From contig NZ_JANAEZ010000003.1 in the NCBI RefSeq assembly GCF_024813435.1, positions 372,001-436,000 of the forward strand: 64,000 nucleotides of DNA, read 5' to 3'. This document shows, piece after piece, positions 7,806 through 16,973 of the stretch. The notes below the pieces were generated by a model. It was not told where the DNA came from and ran no database searches. It saw nothing but the letters and a program-made list of their open reading frames with translations. Both the position numbers and the translations under genes were made by a program. This DNA is from Cognataquiflexum gelatinilyticum. GTDB lineage: Bacteria > Bacteroidota > Bacteroidia > Cytophagales > Cyclobacteriaceae. How positions within the stretch are numbered: position 1 is the first letter of the stretch; every line of letters starts with the position of its first letter.

Positions 7806-10196
7806 ATGAAGTTTTTGACACTTACCTTTATTGTTTTTTTATTTTTGGGTAACCCGTTACTTTATTCCCAAGAACAGTCGTTTATCTCAGGTACTGTTTA
7901 TGAAGTTGAGGAAAATGCACCCTTGCCGGGTGCAAATATTTATTGGGAATCCGAACCGCAGAAAGGTGTCGTTTCTGATATCAATGGCAATTTTACCTTG
8001 CCAATCATCGCTCTACCTGCAAAAATTGTCATTTCTTTTATCGGATATTCTCAATCTGTCAGGATACTGACTGCCAAAGATTTGGAAAAACCCGTAAAGT
8101 TTTACCTCAAACCTGAGGAGCTATCTCTTGAAGAGATCATTATCCGAGACGTCAATCCTGAGCAAAACGTCAAAGGAATAGAAATGGGGAAATCGGTAGT
8201 ACCAATTGAGACGATCAAAAACATTCCGGCCTTATTTGGTGAAGTGGATATATTGAGAAGTTTACAACTTCTGCCAGGGGTGCAGACTGCGGGAGAAGGG
8301 ACGACAGGGCTCTTTGTGCGTGGAGGGTCTGCTGATCAAAACCTTATCAATCTGGATGGGGCCCCTGTTTATAATCCGTCTCACTTTTTTGGTTTTTTCT
8401 CTGTATTCAATCCCGACGCTTTGTCGGATATTGAATTTTACAAAGGAAATATTCCTGCAGAATTGGGAGGACGTGTATCTTCAGTGATTGATGTTTCGAT
8501 GCGGGAAGGGAATTTTCAAAAAATCCGGGGTGAGGGTGGTATAGGAACCATCAGTTCGAGACTGACCATGGACGGACCGCTTTTTTCTGATCAATCTTCC
8601 TTTATTGTTTCTGGAAGGAGAACTTATGCGGACTTGTTTTTGAGGCTTTCCAACAATGAAAATATCCGAAATAACCAGCTGTATTTTTATGACCTCAGCG
8701 GAAAGTTTACTTTCAAACTTGGTGAAAAAGATAAAATCTCATTTTCCACTTACTATGGTTCGGACTTTTTGGGCCTTTCGGGGCAATTTGGGCTGGGATG
8801 GAATAATTTTATTTCTTCTTTCAATTGGAATAGAAATATCAGTGCTACCAAATTCTTTGACTTAAGCGCCTACCACAGCAGGTACCAATATCAGGTGCTT
8901 TTTGACGATCCACAGGATGGATTTAACTGGACCAATTCACTTTCTGAAAGCGGGGTAAATCTAGGTTGGACATGGTTGTTGGGGGATAACTCAGTGATTA
9001 AAGCCGGGTACCATGGGCAATTTTATCATTTTTCACCTATCAATTTGGAACTCGCCCCTGAATCTAACCTGACCGATATCAATACCAACCAAAAAAACGG
9101 TTTACTTAACAATCTTTATGTTTCGGGTACCACCGAATTTGGAAATAAGTTACTCGTGGAGGCAGGAATCCGGTTAAGCCATTATCAGGAAGTTGGCAAG
9201 GGAGTGCTATATCAATATGCGGATGGAATCCCCAGCCCCGAAGCAGAGGTGACAGATACCTTGACTTTTGGAAGGTTGGAAAGGATGAAGGTTTTTCAAA
9301 GACTGGAACCAAGGATTTCTTTCAGGTACCTCCTTGCAGAAGATCTTTCTTTGAAAGGAGCATTTAACAGAAGCCATCAGTATGTCCAAGTAGCCTCAAA
9401 CAGTTCTGCTGGTTTGCCAATAGACCGATGGGTTCCTTCTGGAACCTATATTGAACCCTTGAGAGGAGATCAGGTTTCGGTGGGATTGTTTAAAAACCTA
9501 GCTAATGGAACTTGGGAAGTATCGGTAGAAACCTATTACAAGGACTTTAGAAATGTCATCGACTTGAGGCAAGGAGCGAGTGTGTTGTTTACCGATAATG
9601 TCGAAACCGAATTGCTTTCTGGAGTGGGATATGCCTATGGTGCGGAGTTTTTGATCCGAAAAAATGTGGGTAAGACAACCGGTTGGCTTGGCTACACTTA
9701 CTCTAGGACCTGGAGAAAAATCGAGGGCATCAGCAGTGACAATTGGTACAATCCCCGGTTTGACAGACCGCATGATGTAAATTTGGTTTTGAACCACGAG
9801 TTTTCGGATAGATGGAGTGCCGGGTTGACTTTTGTTTATACCTCGGGTCAGGCTGTTACTTTCCCTGTTGGCACCTATGTGGTAGATGCGCAAAGGGTTC
9901 CTGTATATGGAGATCAAAGAAATGCGGACAGGTTTCCGGATTATCATCGAGTAGATGCATCCATCACTTGGAGAAATCAGGATAAGGGCAGAAAATGGAG
10001 AGGAAGTTGGAATTTCAGTGTATACAATCTATACGGAAGAAAAAACCCATTTACATTCCAGTTTACGGATATTTATAATGATGATATCAATTTCGATCCG
10101 GAGGATGGAGGGGAGATTGTTTCCCAAAGACCGGGTGTGGTGATGACTTATCTTTTTACGTTTTTGCCTGCATTGACTTATAATTTCAAATTCTGA
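7806..10196 (+). CDS. TonB-dependent receptor with carboxypeptidase-like regulatory domain
   Basis: A 796-residue outer-membrane receptor. It has a signal peptide (residues 1-21), then a CarboxypepD_reg-like domain (about 25-110, GTVYEVEENAPLPGANIYW). A plug domain follows (about 135-235, with LLPGVQTAGEGTTGLFVRGG and DGAPVYNPSHFFGFFSVFN), and then a long beta-barrel ending in phenylalanine. It imports an unknown substrate using TonB energy. The length is below that of SusC proteins (about 1000), and no SusD follows. Instead a DUF4249 lipoprotein overlaps its stop by one base, a pairing frequent in Bacteroidota. The substrate cannot be read from sequence. Confidence 0.92.
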   Translation: MKFLTLTFIVFLFLGNPLLYSQEQSFISGTVYEVEENAPLPGANIYWESEPQKGVVSDINGNFTLPIIALPAKIVISFIGYSQSVRILTAKDLEKPVKFYLKPEELSLEEIIIRDVNPEQNVKGIEMGKSVVPIETIKNIPALFGEVDILRSLQLLPGVQTAGEGTTGLFVRGGSADQNLINLDGAPVYNPSHFFGFFSVFNPDALSDIEFYKGNIPAELGGRVSSVIDVSMREGNFQKIRGEGGIGTISSRLTMDGPLFSDQSSFIVSGRRTYADLFLRLSNNENIRNNQLYFYDLSGKFTFKLGEKDKISFSTYYGSDFLGLSGQFGLGWNNFISSFNWNRNISATKFFDLSAYHSRYQYQVLFDDPQDGFNWTNSLSESGVNLGWTWLLGDNSVIKAGYHGQFYHFSPINLELAPESNLTDINTNQKNGLLNNLYVSGTTEFGNKLLVEAGIRLSHYQEVGKGVLYQYADGIPSPEAEVTDTLTFGRLERMKVFQRLEPRISFRYLLAEDLSLKGAFNRSHQYVQVASNSSAGLPIDRWVPSGTYIEPLRGDQVSVGLFKNLANGTWEVSVETYYKDFRNVIDLRQGASVLFTDNVETELLSGVGYAYGAEFLIRKNVGKTTGWLGYTYSRTWRKIEGISSDNWYNPRFDRPHDVNLVLNHEFSDRWSAGLTFVYTSGQAVTFPVGTYVVDAQRVPVYGDQRNADRFPDYHRVDASITWRNQDKGRKWRGSWNFSVYNLYGRKNPFTFQFTDIYNDDINFDPEDGGEIVSQRPGVVMTYLFTFLPALTYNFKF

Positions 10197-11029
10197 TGAA
10201 ATACCTAATCGTAATTTTTGCCTTGATTCTGTTTTCTTCCTGTCAGGAGGAAGTCGTTTTGGATTTGGATACCCTTGAGCCGATCCCGGTCATAGAGGCA
10301 ATCTGGACAGACAACAGTGCTATCAACCAAGTGAAGATCACCCTTTCTAAGGATTACTATCAGGAAGGGGATAATGAGGTCGTCGAAAATGCAGATGTGA
10401 GTATCCGCAACATAGATTCCGGTGGGGTAGTGATTTTCTTTTATTCTCCGGCAAATAAAAAATACCTCGCACAGAATGGTTTGAGGGGAATAGTTGGACA
10501 GCGGTATGAATTGAGTGTAAGGATTGATGACAAAGTATATCTTTCCAATGGGACTATTCTTCCTCCTCCTGTTTTGGACAGTGTCGTGGTTGAATTCAAA
10601 GATGAAAGACTTTTTAGGGACGAGGGATACTACCTGACAGTCTATGGTAAAATTCCATTTACCGAAAACAATAATTACAGAATCAGGATTGTAGAAAATG
10701 ACACTTTGAAAAACAGCAGGTTTGACTATTTATTGTTTGATGATTCTTTTGGAACGGCCATATTGGATGATGGTTTTGAACTTTCAGGATTTCCATTCAA
10801 GGCAAATGATAAGATACGTCTTGAGCTTTTCCGTCTAAACCAAAGTGCTTTTGATTATCTAAACCAATTTGTGAGCCTTTTATTTAATGATGGCGGACTT
10901 TTTTCTCCTCCTCCACAAAATCCCCAATCCAACATCAGACAGGAAAATGGGGATGGACCAGTGCTGGGCTATTTTATGACAAGTCCTGTACTTATTGAAA
11001 CTGTATTGATTCCTGATGATCAGCCTTGA
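10196..11029 (+). CDS. DUF4249 lipoprotein
   Basis: A 277-residue protein with a lipoprotein signal; the lipobox LFSSC places the acylated cysteine at C16. The following beta-rich region, with VIEAIWTDNSAINQVKITLSKDYYQEG and ADVSIRNIDSGG, matches the DUF4249 family, which is encoded beside TonB receptors. Its ATG overlaps the receptor stop by one base, so translation is probably coupled. By analogy with SusD-like partners it may cover the receptor on the outer membrane, but the function is not established. Confidence 0.82.
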   Translation: MKYLIVIFALILFSSCQEEVVLDLDTLEPIPVIEAIWTDNSAINQVKITLSKDYYQEGDNEVVENADVSIRNIDSGGVVIFFYSPANKKYLAQNGLRGIVGQRYELSVRIDDKVYLSNGTILPPPVLDSVVVEFKDERLFRDEGYYLTVYGKIPFTENNNYRIRIVENDTLKNSRFDYLLFDDSFGTAILDDGFELSGFPFKANDKIRLELFRLNQSAFDYLNQFVSLLFNDGGLFSPPPQNPQSNIRQENGDGPVLGYFMTSPVLIETVLIPDDQP

Positions 11030-11064
11030 TTTTTAGCTTTTAGATTCAGTTAGGAGAATATTTT

Positions 11065-11072
11065 TACCTTTG
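11065..11072 (+). promoter_or_regulatory. Candidate -7 element immediately before the methyltransferase gene
   Basis: The plus strand reads TACCTTTG, matching TAnnTTTG, five bases before the ATG at 11078. If used, transcription would begin at or next to the ATG, giving a leaderless or near-leaderless mRNA. No matching -33 element was found, so this may be coincidence. Confidence 0.3.
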
Positions 11073-11077
11073 TGGCT

Positions 11078-12247
11078 ATGATAGATTTTGGATTGAAAGG
11101 AAAAGTGGTAGTCACCTGTAAGGATAGGTTTTCATCTTATCTTGAAAAAGAATTGATGGATTTGGGCTTTAAGCCGATAAAAACCGAAAGAACAGCTATT
11201 GAATTGGAGGCCTCTCTGTCGGACTGTATTTTTTTGAACCTCCATTTGCGGACTGCAAGTCATGTTTTGTATGAAATCAGGTCCTTTTACCTTCATGATG
11301 CAGACGATATTTACAGAAGGATCAAGGCTTTGCCTTGGGAAGATTATATATCCGAATCCTCTTATTTTTCTGTCATTTCGCATGTAGATAACGGTAGTGT
11401 GGATAATCCGCTTTTTGTCAATGTAAGGATCAAAGATGCCATAGTAGACCGCTTCAGAGAAAAAACAGGAATCAGACCCGATTCTGGTTCGGCATTGGAA
11501 GGTGCTGTTTTTCAGCTTTTTTGGAAAGAAACCCAAGCCAATCTTTATATCAATACCTCAGGGGAAACTTTGGCAAAACATGGATACAGGAAAATTCCCG
11601 GAAAAGCACCCATGTTGGAAGCTTTGGCTTCAGCTACTATCCTTGCTACGGATTGGGACAAAAATAGTCCCTTTGTCAACCCGATGTGTGGATCGGGAAC
11701 TTTGGCAATAGAAGCAGCGATGATGGCTACAAATAGGTTTCCTGGTTTGTTGAGAGACCATTATGCTTTTATGCATATCAAAGGTTATGATGAGGATTTT
11801 TATCAGTCAGAAAAAGAAAAACTCAAGGCAGAAATCATTGAAGTTCCCGGTCTGAAGATCATTGCAAGTGATATCAGCGAGCAAGCGATCCTTTTCAGCA
11901 GGGAAAATGCAAGTACGGCAGGAGTGGAGGATTTGATTGAATTTGAGGTAGGAGATTTTGAGGAAACGACAGTTCCTGAGTCTGATTCCGGAGTTGTGTT
12001 TTTTAACCCTGAATATGGCGAAAGACTGGGAGAGGAAGAAGACCTTGGATTAACTTATAAAAGAATGGGGGATTTTATGAAGCAAAGATGCCCGGGCTAT
12101 ACAGGATTTATTTTTACAGGTAATGTGGCACTTGGCAAAAAAGTTGGCCTTCGGGCTGCCAGAAGAATTGAATTCTATAATGGGACGATAGATTGCAGAC
12201 TATTAAAATTTGAATTGTATAGAGGGACGAGGGAGAAAGTTGATTAG
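11078..12247 (+). CDS. THUMP-domain RNA (guanine-N2) methyltransferase, RlmL/TrmN-like
   Basis: A 389-residue SAM-dependent RNA methyltransferase. It has an N-terminal ferredoxin-like/THUMP region (about 1-160) and a Rossmann methyltransferase domain (about 165-385). The SAM-binding motif is NPMCGSGTLAIEAAM. Motif IV reads NPEYGERLG, where the usual second proline of NPPY is glutamate. The family makes N2-methylguanosine in 23S rRNA or tRNA; the exact target cannot be assigned. The ATG at 11078 is preferred; an in-frame GTG at 11072 adds two residues. It lies 48 bases after the DUF4249 gene and is probably independent of it. Confidence 0.85.
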   Translation: MIDFGLKGKVVVTCKDRFSSYLEKELMDLGFKPIKTERTAIELEASLSDCIFLNLHLRTASHVLYEIRSFYLHDADDIYRRIKALPWEDYISESSYFSVISHVDNGSVDNPLFVNVRIKDAIVDRFREKTGIRPDSGSALEGAVFQLFWKETQANLYINTSGETLAKHGYRKIPGKAPMLEALASATILATDWDKNSPFVNPMCGSGTLAIEAAMMATNRFPGLLRDHYAFMHIKGYDEDFYQSEKEKLKAEIIEVPGLKIIASDISEQAILFSRENASTAGVEDLIEFEVGDFEETTVPESDSGVVFFNPEYGERLGEEEDLGLTYKRMGDFMKQRCPGYTGFIFTGNVALGKKVGLRAARRIEFYNGTIDCRLLKFELYRGTREKVD

Positions 12248-12340
12248 TTTTTTGTCCACAGACCAAGGTCCACAATGGGTGATTCCCGGCATCAAGCAAT
12301 ATTTTAAATAGATATGTTAGGTGAGGAGCAAAAATGTATA

Positions 12341-12376
12341 AAAACAAAAAAACCGGCCAATGCCGGTTTTTTTGTT
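12341..12376. terminator. Bidirectional terminator between convergent genes
   Basis: Stem AACCGGC/GCCGGTT (12351-12357 with 12362-12368), four-base loop, A-rich tract on the left and T-rich tract on the right. It serves the methyltransferase gene from the left and the M28 peptidase gene from the right. Confidence 0.88.
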
Positions 12377-12384
12377 TTTTGGAA

Positions 12385-14487
12385 TTAAAGATTTTTAAGA
12401 AGCGTATCCATTTTGGACTTGAGGTCGAGGATGGCTTTGCTGTAGCGGTCATCCCATTCCGACAGCCTTTCTGAAGATTTCATTTCAGTTTCATATTGTA
12501 TACCCGGAAGCATCCATGATGCATACCCGCTAAATGGATCTGTGGATGCATATAATGACCTGTACCAGTTTCCATAATACATTCCTTTTGGATCTATGAA
12601 GCTTTTTTCCAAAGCAATCAAATCTTTGTTGATGGCTTTGGTCTTTTTTGAATCCAATTGACTGCCTGCCAAAACGGAGGCGATTTTGCTGTCCAAAGCT
12701 TCCGCACTTGTTTTTAAAGCTTCAACAGCTGCTTTTGATTTTTCAAAACCTTTGAAATCTTTATTGTAGGCTTTCACGTTTTTCTCTGCATTCTCAAAAT
12801 GGGTAGCCAAGTCTTTGGAATACCTCGATGCCTCATAAGGAATGATCTCCGCATTGGCCAATCTGAGGGCCATGATTCCGATCACTTGCTCCACCGTGCC
12901 TCCCATTTTGAAGGTTGGATCAGCAAATTTTTTGTAGAAATGAAGGTCATCATAATTGGTGTGGTATAAAGAGGGTCCACTTGAACCCCCGCTGATCGAA
13001 GGAACTCCGACATGCATATAAAATGCGATATGGTCAGAGCCCCCGCCTAAATTTCCTATACTCGGTTCTGGCTTGCCTGCTGCCCAAACTTCATAAACTG
13101 TCTTGGCTGAATCAGGATAGGCAACCTGTTTTGCTGATTCCATGATTACTTTTTTCAAAGTAGGGGAAGCAGCAGTTCCAAAATACTTACCAGAAACAGC
13201 TGCATCCAGATTGATGTAGGCGACAGCTTTTGCTCCCAATTCATCACGGAATTGCTCCACCCATTCTGTAGAGCCGATTACGCCATGTTCTTCGGCATCC
13301 CAATGAGCGATCAGTATAGATCTAGCCGGTCTTTTGCCCTCTTTGGCCATTTTCCCTAAGGTTTCGGCCATACTCAAAAGCATAGCCGTTCCAGAGTTGG
13401 GATCAGTTGAACCAAAACCCCAAGCATCATAATGGCAGCCTAGGATAATCCATTCGTCAGGATATAATTCGCCTTTCAAAGTTCCGACAACATTGTTGGT
13501 CCTTGTCATGCCTTTTTCCTGCTGGACTTTCAATCTTACTGTAAGCTCTTTGCCGCCCTCTAATCTGTATGTAAAAGGTAAGCCTCCTTGCCAACCGGCA
13601 GGAACAGCTTTTCCTTTCATTTTACCTATGATTTCTTTGGCTGAGCCATAAGAAATGGGAGTGACAGGAATGGTATGTAATCCTTTAACTTCGGAAGGAT
13701 CCAACCTTTTGATTTTGGTTTTTCCATCGAGGGGAAGTGCAGGTTCAAATGGTGTCAGCGCATCTCCTGTCCAATCTACTGTCAATAAAGAGCCTCTTTG
13801 GATGGAGCTTTCGTCATAAAAAGTACCCTCAGGATATACCGGGCCTCTCATGTATCCTGCATCCGCGGGATCAGTAAAGATGATCAATCCTGCCGCTCCA
13901 TATTGCTCTGCGAATTTGGCCTTGTACCCTCTGAAGTTTCCACCATATCTGGCAAGGACAATTTTGCCTGTGATATCAATGCCCAAATCCTTTAATTTTT
14001 CAAAGTCAGCTTTGGTGCCATAGTTTGCATATACGACCTCAGCAGTCACATCTCCGCTTCCAGAAAATGCATTCCATCCTTTCCAGAGATTTGGATTGGA
14101 AGAATAGGGATCCTCCGAAAGGATATTTTCCTGTTGATTTAAGGGCTGTCTGAAGGGTGTTACAAGTTCCACGAGTGATTCTCCCGGTCCTTTGGACAAA
14201 TACAAGTCATATGGGTAAACATTGACATCCCATCCTGATTTTTTCATTGATTCGACCATATAGTCTTTCACTTTTTCATTGGCGGCTGTGCCTGCGACAT
14301 GAGGTTCGGAAGTGATGGCTTCCAAGTGGATCCTGAACCTGCTAAAGTCAACAGTTTGTTTGAACTGCTTTTCAAAATCCAATTGTTTTGTTACGGAATT
14401 TTTGGAATAACCATCTAATGTTTGGGAATGTAGCTGAATGGCTAACAAACCGACCAAAATAAATGTCAGTAAGTAATGTTTCTTCAT
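12385..14487 (-). CDS. M28-family metallopeptidase, glutamate carboxypeptidase II-like
   Basis: A 700-residue exported protein with the architecture of glutamate carboxypeptidase II and the transferrin receptor. It has a signal peptide (about 1-21), a PA domain (about 130-300), an M28 zinc-peptidase domain (about 310-555) and a helical dimerisation-like region (about 580-700). Metal and catalytic residues are visible: H352 in CHYDAW, D362 in STDPNSG, E399/E400 in DAEEHG, the Asp of INLDAAVSG and the His of LYHTNYDD. It probably cleaves peptides or dipeptides in the periplasm or at the cell surface. It is monocistronic, with a terminator downstream and a candidate -7 element 31 bases upstream of the start. 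Confidence 0.92.
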   Translation of the reverse strand: MKKHYLLTFILVGLLAIQLHSQTLDGYSKNSVTKQLDFEKQFKQTVDFSRFRIHLEAITSEPHVAGTAANEKVKDYMVESMKKSGWDVNVYPYDLYLSKGPGESLVELVTPFRQPLNQQENILSEDPYSSNPNLWKGWNAFSGSGDVTAEVVYANYGTKADFEKLKDLGIDITGKIVLARYGGNFRGYKAKFAEQYGAAGLIIFTDPADAGYMRGPVYPEGTFYDESSIQRGSLLTVDWTGDALTPFEPALPLDGKTKIKRLDPSEVKGLHTIPVTPISYGSAKEIIGKMKGKAVPAGWQGGLPFTYRLEGGKELTVRLKVQQEKGMTRTNNVVGTLKGELYPDEWIILGCHYDAWGFGSTDPNSGTAMLLSMAETLGKMAKEGKRPARSILIAHWDAEEHGVIGSTEWVEQFRDELGAKAVAYINLDAAVSGKYFGTAASPTLKKVIMESAKQVAYPDSAKTVYEVWAAGKPEPSIGNLGGGSDHIAFYMHVGVPSISGGSSGPSLYHTNYDDLHFYKKFADPTFKMGGTVEQVIGIMALRLANAEIIPYEASRYSKDLATHFENAEKNVKAYNKDFKGFEKSKAAVEALKTSAEALDSKIASVLAGSQLDSKKTKAINKDLIALEKSFIDPKGMYYGNWYRSLYASTDPFSGYASWMLPGIQYETEMKSSERLSEWDDRYSKAILDLKSKMDTLLKNL

Positions 14488-14517
14488 AGAATATGTTTTT
14501 TGGAATTCACCTGTTTA

Positions 14518-14525
14518 CAAATATA
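14518..14525 (-). promoter_or_regulatory. Candidate -7 element for the M28 peptidase gene
   Basis: The minus strand reads TATATTTG, an exact TAnnTTTG match, 30 bases before the ATG. No -33 TTG was found at standard spacing. Confidence 0.42.
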
Positions 14526-14598
14526 TCCAAACCTTAAAATGAAAAGGCTTATAAATGTTGAAAGGTTGATATTTGCTTTTATTGATTTTGGATATAAA

Positions 14599-14635
14599 TA
14601 AAAAACCCCCTAACGAAACATCAGGGGGTTTTTGC
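14599..14635. terminator. Orphan terminator-like hairpin
   Basis: An 11-bp perfect stem, AAAAACCCCCT with AGGGGGTTTTT (14601-14611 and 14623-14633), and an 11-base loop. It has the form of a bidirectional Rho-independent terminator but sits upstream of both divergent neighbours, so no annotated transcript ends here. Confidence 0.65.
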
Positions 14636-14857
14636 ATAGTTTAAGTTCAATTTGGCTTAATAAATTTAAAATTCATAGAACTGATTGATTTTTTAAGCAA
14701 CCTTGTATCTGTAGCAATTGGGTTATTTATTTGAATTTGAATCAAAGGATTGTTCCGTATGATTCAATCAGATGACATGTAATAAATTGAGTTCCAAATA
14801 TAAAAAATTAATTGAAATCATTGTGTAAATTGTACATGATGACTTTAAATTAACGAT

Positions 14858-15613
14858 ATGCCAAAAAAGAGACCAAGCAATAAAGACTTTGACAATGAGG
14901 AGGTATTTCCGCAACTTTCATTGGATTGCGTCATTTTCGGATTCAATGACGGAACATTAAAAGTGCTTTTGTTAAAATGGAAAGGGACTGAATATTGGAG
15001 TTTGCCGGGTGGATTAATCAGGCAAAGTGAAGATATTGACAATGCAGCAATCCGGATTTTGCAGGAAAGGACTGGTTTAGGCCAAATATTTTTGAGGCAA
15101 TTTCATACTTTTGGAAAAATTGAAAGGTATGATAATCAAAAGATTATCTCTAAACTTTCCCATGTTATCGATCCTGAATCATGGTATGACAGAGCTATTT
15201 CTATAGGCTATTATGCTTTGGTAGATTACGCTGAGGTTTTTCCCAATCCCGATCAGTTTACAGACGAGTGCCAATGGTGGATTTTGGAGGAAGTTCCGGA
15301 ATTGTTGTTTGACCACAATGAGATTTTAAAAAAAGCCTTGCATTCTTTAAGGTTGGAATTAAATTACCAGCCCGTAGGGTACAACCTACTTTCCGAAAAA
15401 TTTACTATGCCGGAAATGATGAGGATGTATGAGGCCATTTTGGGAAGTAAAATTGATCCCCGTAATTTTCAAAAGAAAATTCTTAATTCAGGAATTGTGA
15501 TCAAGCTTAATGAAGTAAAGAAAGGATTGGCCCACAAATCCCCCAATTTGTACATGTTTGACAAGGTGAAGTACCAGCAAATATTGGAAGGTGGGGGTTT
15601 GTTTATTATCTAA
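14858..15613 (+). CDS. Nudix-domain transcriptional regulator (NrtR-like) with C-terminal winged helix
   Basis: A 251-residue protein with an N-terminal Nudix fold (about 16-155) and a C-terminal winged-helix region (about 165-240, containing FTMPEMMRMYEAILG and DPRNFQKKILNSGIV). The Nudix box is degenerate. Where the consensus has REUxEExGU, this protein has R66-I-L-Q-E70-R-T-G73-L, so two of the catalytic glutamates are replaced. This points to a sensor rather than a hydrolase, as in NrtR-type regulators that bind nucleotide or sugar-phosphate ligands. The regulated genes are not identifiable here; the downstream AI-2E-type gene is 55 bases away and could be one. Confidence 0.82.
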   Translation: MPKKRPSNKDFDNEEVFPQLSLDCVIFGFNDGTLKVLLLKWKGTEYWSLPGGLIRQSEDIDNAAIRILQERTGLGQIFLRQFHTFGKIERYDNQKIISKLSHVIDPESWYDRAISIGYYALVDYAEVFPNPDQFTDECQWWILEEVPELLFDHNEILKKALHSLRLELNYQPVGYNLLSEKFTMPEMMRMYEAILGSKIDPRNFQKKILNSGIVIKLNEVKKGLAHKSPNLYMFDKVKYQQILEGGGLFII

Positions 15614-15668
15614 TGGTATGTATGGAATTGGATAATAAAATCTTTAAATTGATTAAAAATCACCTCAA

Positions 15669-16760
15669 ATGGCATCTTCAACACATCAGATCCAAAAAAC
15701 AGCATATTTGCTGTTTATTATCGTTGTCGTTTTTTGGATTTTAAAAGTTGGTTCTTTCATCATCATACCTTTAGTATGGGGAGTTTTTTTCGCATTTTCT
15801 CTGTTTCCTATTTCTAATTGGTTTGAGGAAAAAAGGATTCCACGGGGATTAGCCATCACCTTGACAATTGTTTTGATTTCCGCTGTTGCCTTATTAGTTT
15901 TTTATACTTTGATCAACCAAGTTGTAAATTTGATTTTGGACATTCCTGAGATAAGTGACTCGTTCAACAAAAAAATTTCATTGTATTTCGCAGACCTTGG
16001 CGGAAAGATCGGTTTTGAAGGGATGTCCATGCCTGAGATAAGCGACATTTTTACCCCGGAAAGCCTAAATACAACTTTGAGGGAAACAGTTAAATCTCTG
16101 ACATTGGCGGGCATCATACCATTATTTATTTTTTTGATGCTTTATTATACTGATTTCTTTATGGAGTTTTTAAAGAAAGTCTCAGGAAATGATAATAATT
16201 CGATTTTGAATTGGATAGAGGATTCAGGAAAGGTCATTCAATCATATCTTGTGGGCATGGTCATCGTGACGGGAATTGTATCGGTAATGTCAGGCGTGGT
16301 TTTTTATTTCCTTGGGATCAAATACTACCTGCTATTTGCAGTTTTCATCGCAGTCATGAATCTAATCCCTTATGTTGGGGTGATACTCAGTTCTTTCTTG
16401 GTTGTTTTTTATGTTTTGTTGACTACAGATAACCTGTTTTACCCATTTATTACCTTATTTATGCTTTGGATTATTCAACTCACTGAAAACAATTTAATCA
16501 CTCCGGTTATTGTGGGTTCCAAGGTCAAGGTCAACACGATGGTGGTGATATTGGCTATCCTTATCGGGGGGAGTTTGTGGGGCGTTTCAGGAATGATTTT
16601 GTTTATTCCATTGATGGGTGTTCTGAAAATAACTTTTGATAGGATTCCTTCATTGGAGCCATATGGCTACTTACTTGGGGATAAATTTCCGATAAATGAA
16701 AAAAATGAAAATTTTTGGAAGCTGTTTTTGAAAAAAGTTAAAAACAAAAAAGAGGCTTAA
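15669..16760 (+). CDS. AI-2E/PerM-family membrane protein
   Basis: A 363-residue integral membrane protein with about seven to eight hydrophobic segments. There is a pair at the N-terminus (about 11-45), one near 60-80, a soluble loop (about 85-145), and the remainder clustered at 150-320. Conserved family features are LIPYVGVILSS and the late QLTENNLITPVIVGSKV. The family is annotated as AI-2 exporter (TqsA) or PerM; individual substrates are rarely known, and some members are sodium/proton antiporters. The tail is charged and basic. The stop codon sits in the loop of the terminator hairpin. Confidence 0.88.
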   Translation: MASSTHQIQKTAYLLFIIVVVFWILKVGSFIIIPLVWGVFFAFSLFPISNWFEEKRIPRGLAITLTIVLISAVALLVFYTLINQVVNLILDIPEISDSFNKKISLYFADLGGKIGFEGMSMPEISDIFTPESLNTTLRETVKSLTLAGIIPLFIFLMLYYTDFFMEFLKKVSGNDNNSILNWIEDSGKVIQSYLVGMVIVTGIVSVMSGVVFYFLGIKYYLLFAVFIAVMNLIPYVGVILSSFLVVFYVLLTTDNLFYPFITLFMLWIIQLTENNLITPVIVGSKVKVNTMVVILAILIGGSLWGVSGMILFIPLMGVLKITFDRIPSLEPYGYLLGDKFPINEKNENFWKLFLKKVKNKKEA

Positions 16761-16780
16761 GAGCCTCTTTTTTGTTTTTG
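16745..16780. terminator. Bidirectional terminator shared by AI-2E gene and tRNA operon
   Basis: Stem AGAGGCT/AGCCTCT (16751-16757 with 16762-16768), loop TAAG containing the AI-2E stop codon, A-tract on the left and T-tract on the right. Reading leftward it begins directly after the 3' end of tRNA-Leu, so it also terminates the tRNA operon. Confidence 0.85.
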
Positions 16781-16862
16781 TGCGCACGAGAAGACTCGAA
16801 CTTCCACACCTAATGGCGCTGCCACCTGAAGACAGTGCGTCTACCAATTTCGCCACGTGCGC
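16781..16862 (-). tRNA. tRNA-Leu (anticodon CAG)
   Basis: The minus strand folds into a class II tRNA: acceptor GCGCACG/CGTGCGC with discriminator A, anticodon loop TTCAGGT (anticodon CAG) on stem CTGTC/GGCAG, a long variable arm, and T arm GGAAG-TTCGAGT-CTTCT. CCA is not encoded. Last gene of the three-tRNA operon. Confidence 0.95.
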
Positions 16863-16874
16863 ATCAATAATAAG

Positions 16875-16948
16875 TCGGGGTGGCAGGATTCGAACCTACG
16901 ACCTCCACATCCCAAATGTGGCGCGATACCGGGCTACGCTACACCCCG
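16875..16948 (-). tRNA. tRNA-Pro (anticodon TGG)
   Basis: The minus strand gives acceptor CGGGGTG/CACCCCG with discriminator A, anticodon loop TTTGGGA (anticodon TGG) on stem CCACA/TGTGG, and a canonical TTCGAAT T loop. CCA is not encoded. Middle gene of the operon. Confidence 0.96.
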
Positions 16949-16973
16949 AATTAAAGAATCCTTCGATTCCTTG

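Larger units (their letters stand above)
14488..14857. other. Intergenic region between divergent genes
   Basis: This 370-base AT-rich gap separates the M28 peptidase gene (leftward) from the Nudix regulator gene (rightward). It contains a candidate -7 element for the peptidase gene and a strong terminator-like hairpin at 14601-14633 that belongs to neither gene. No convincing open frame was seen. Confidence 0.6.
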
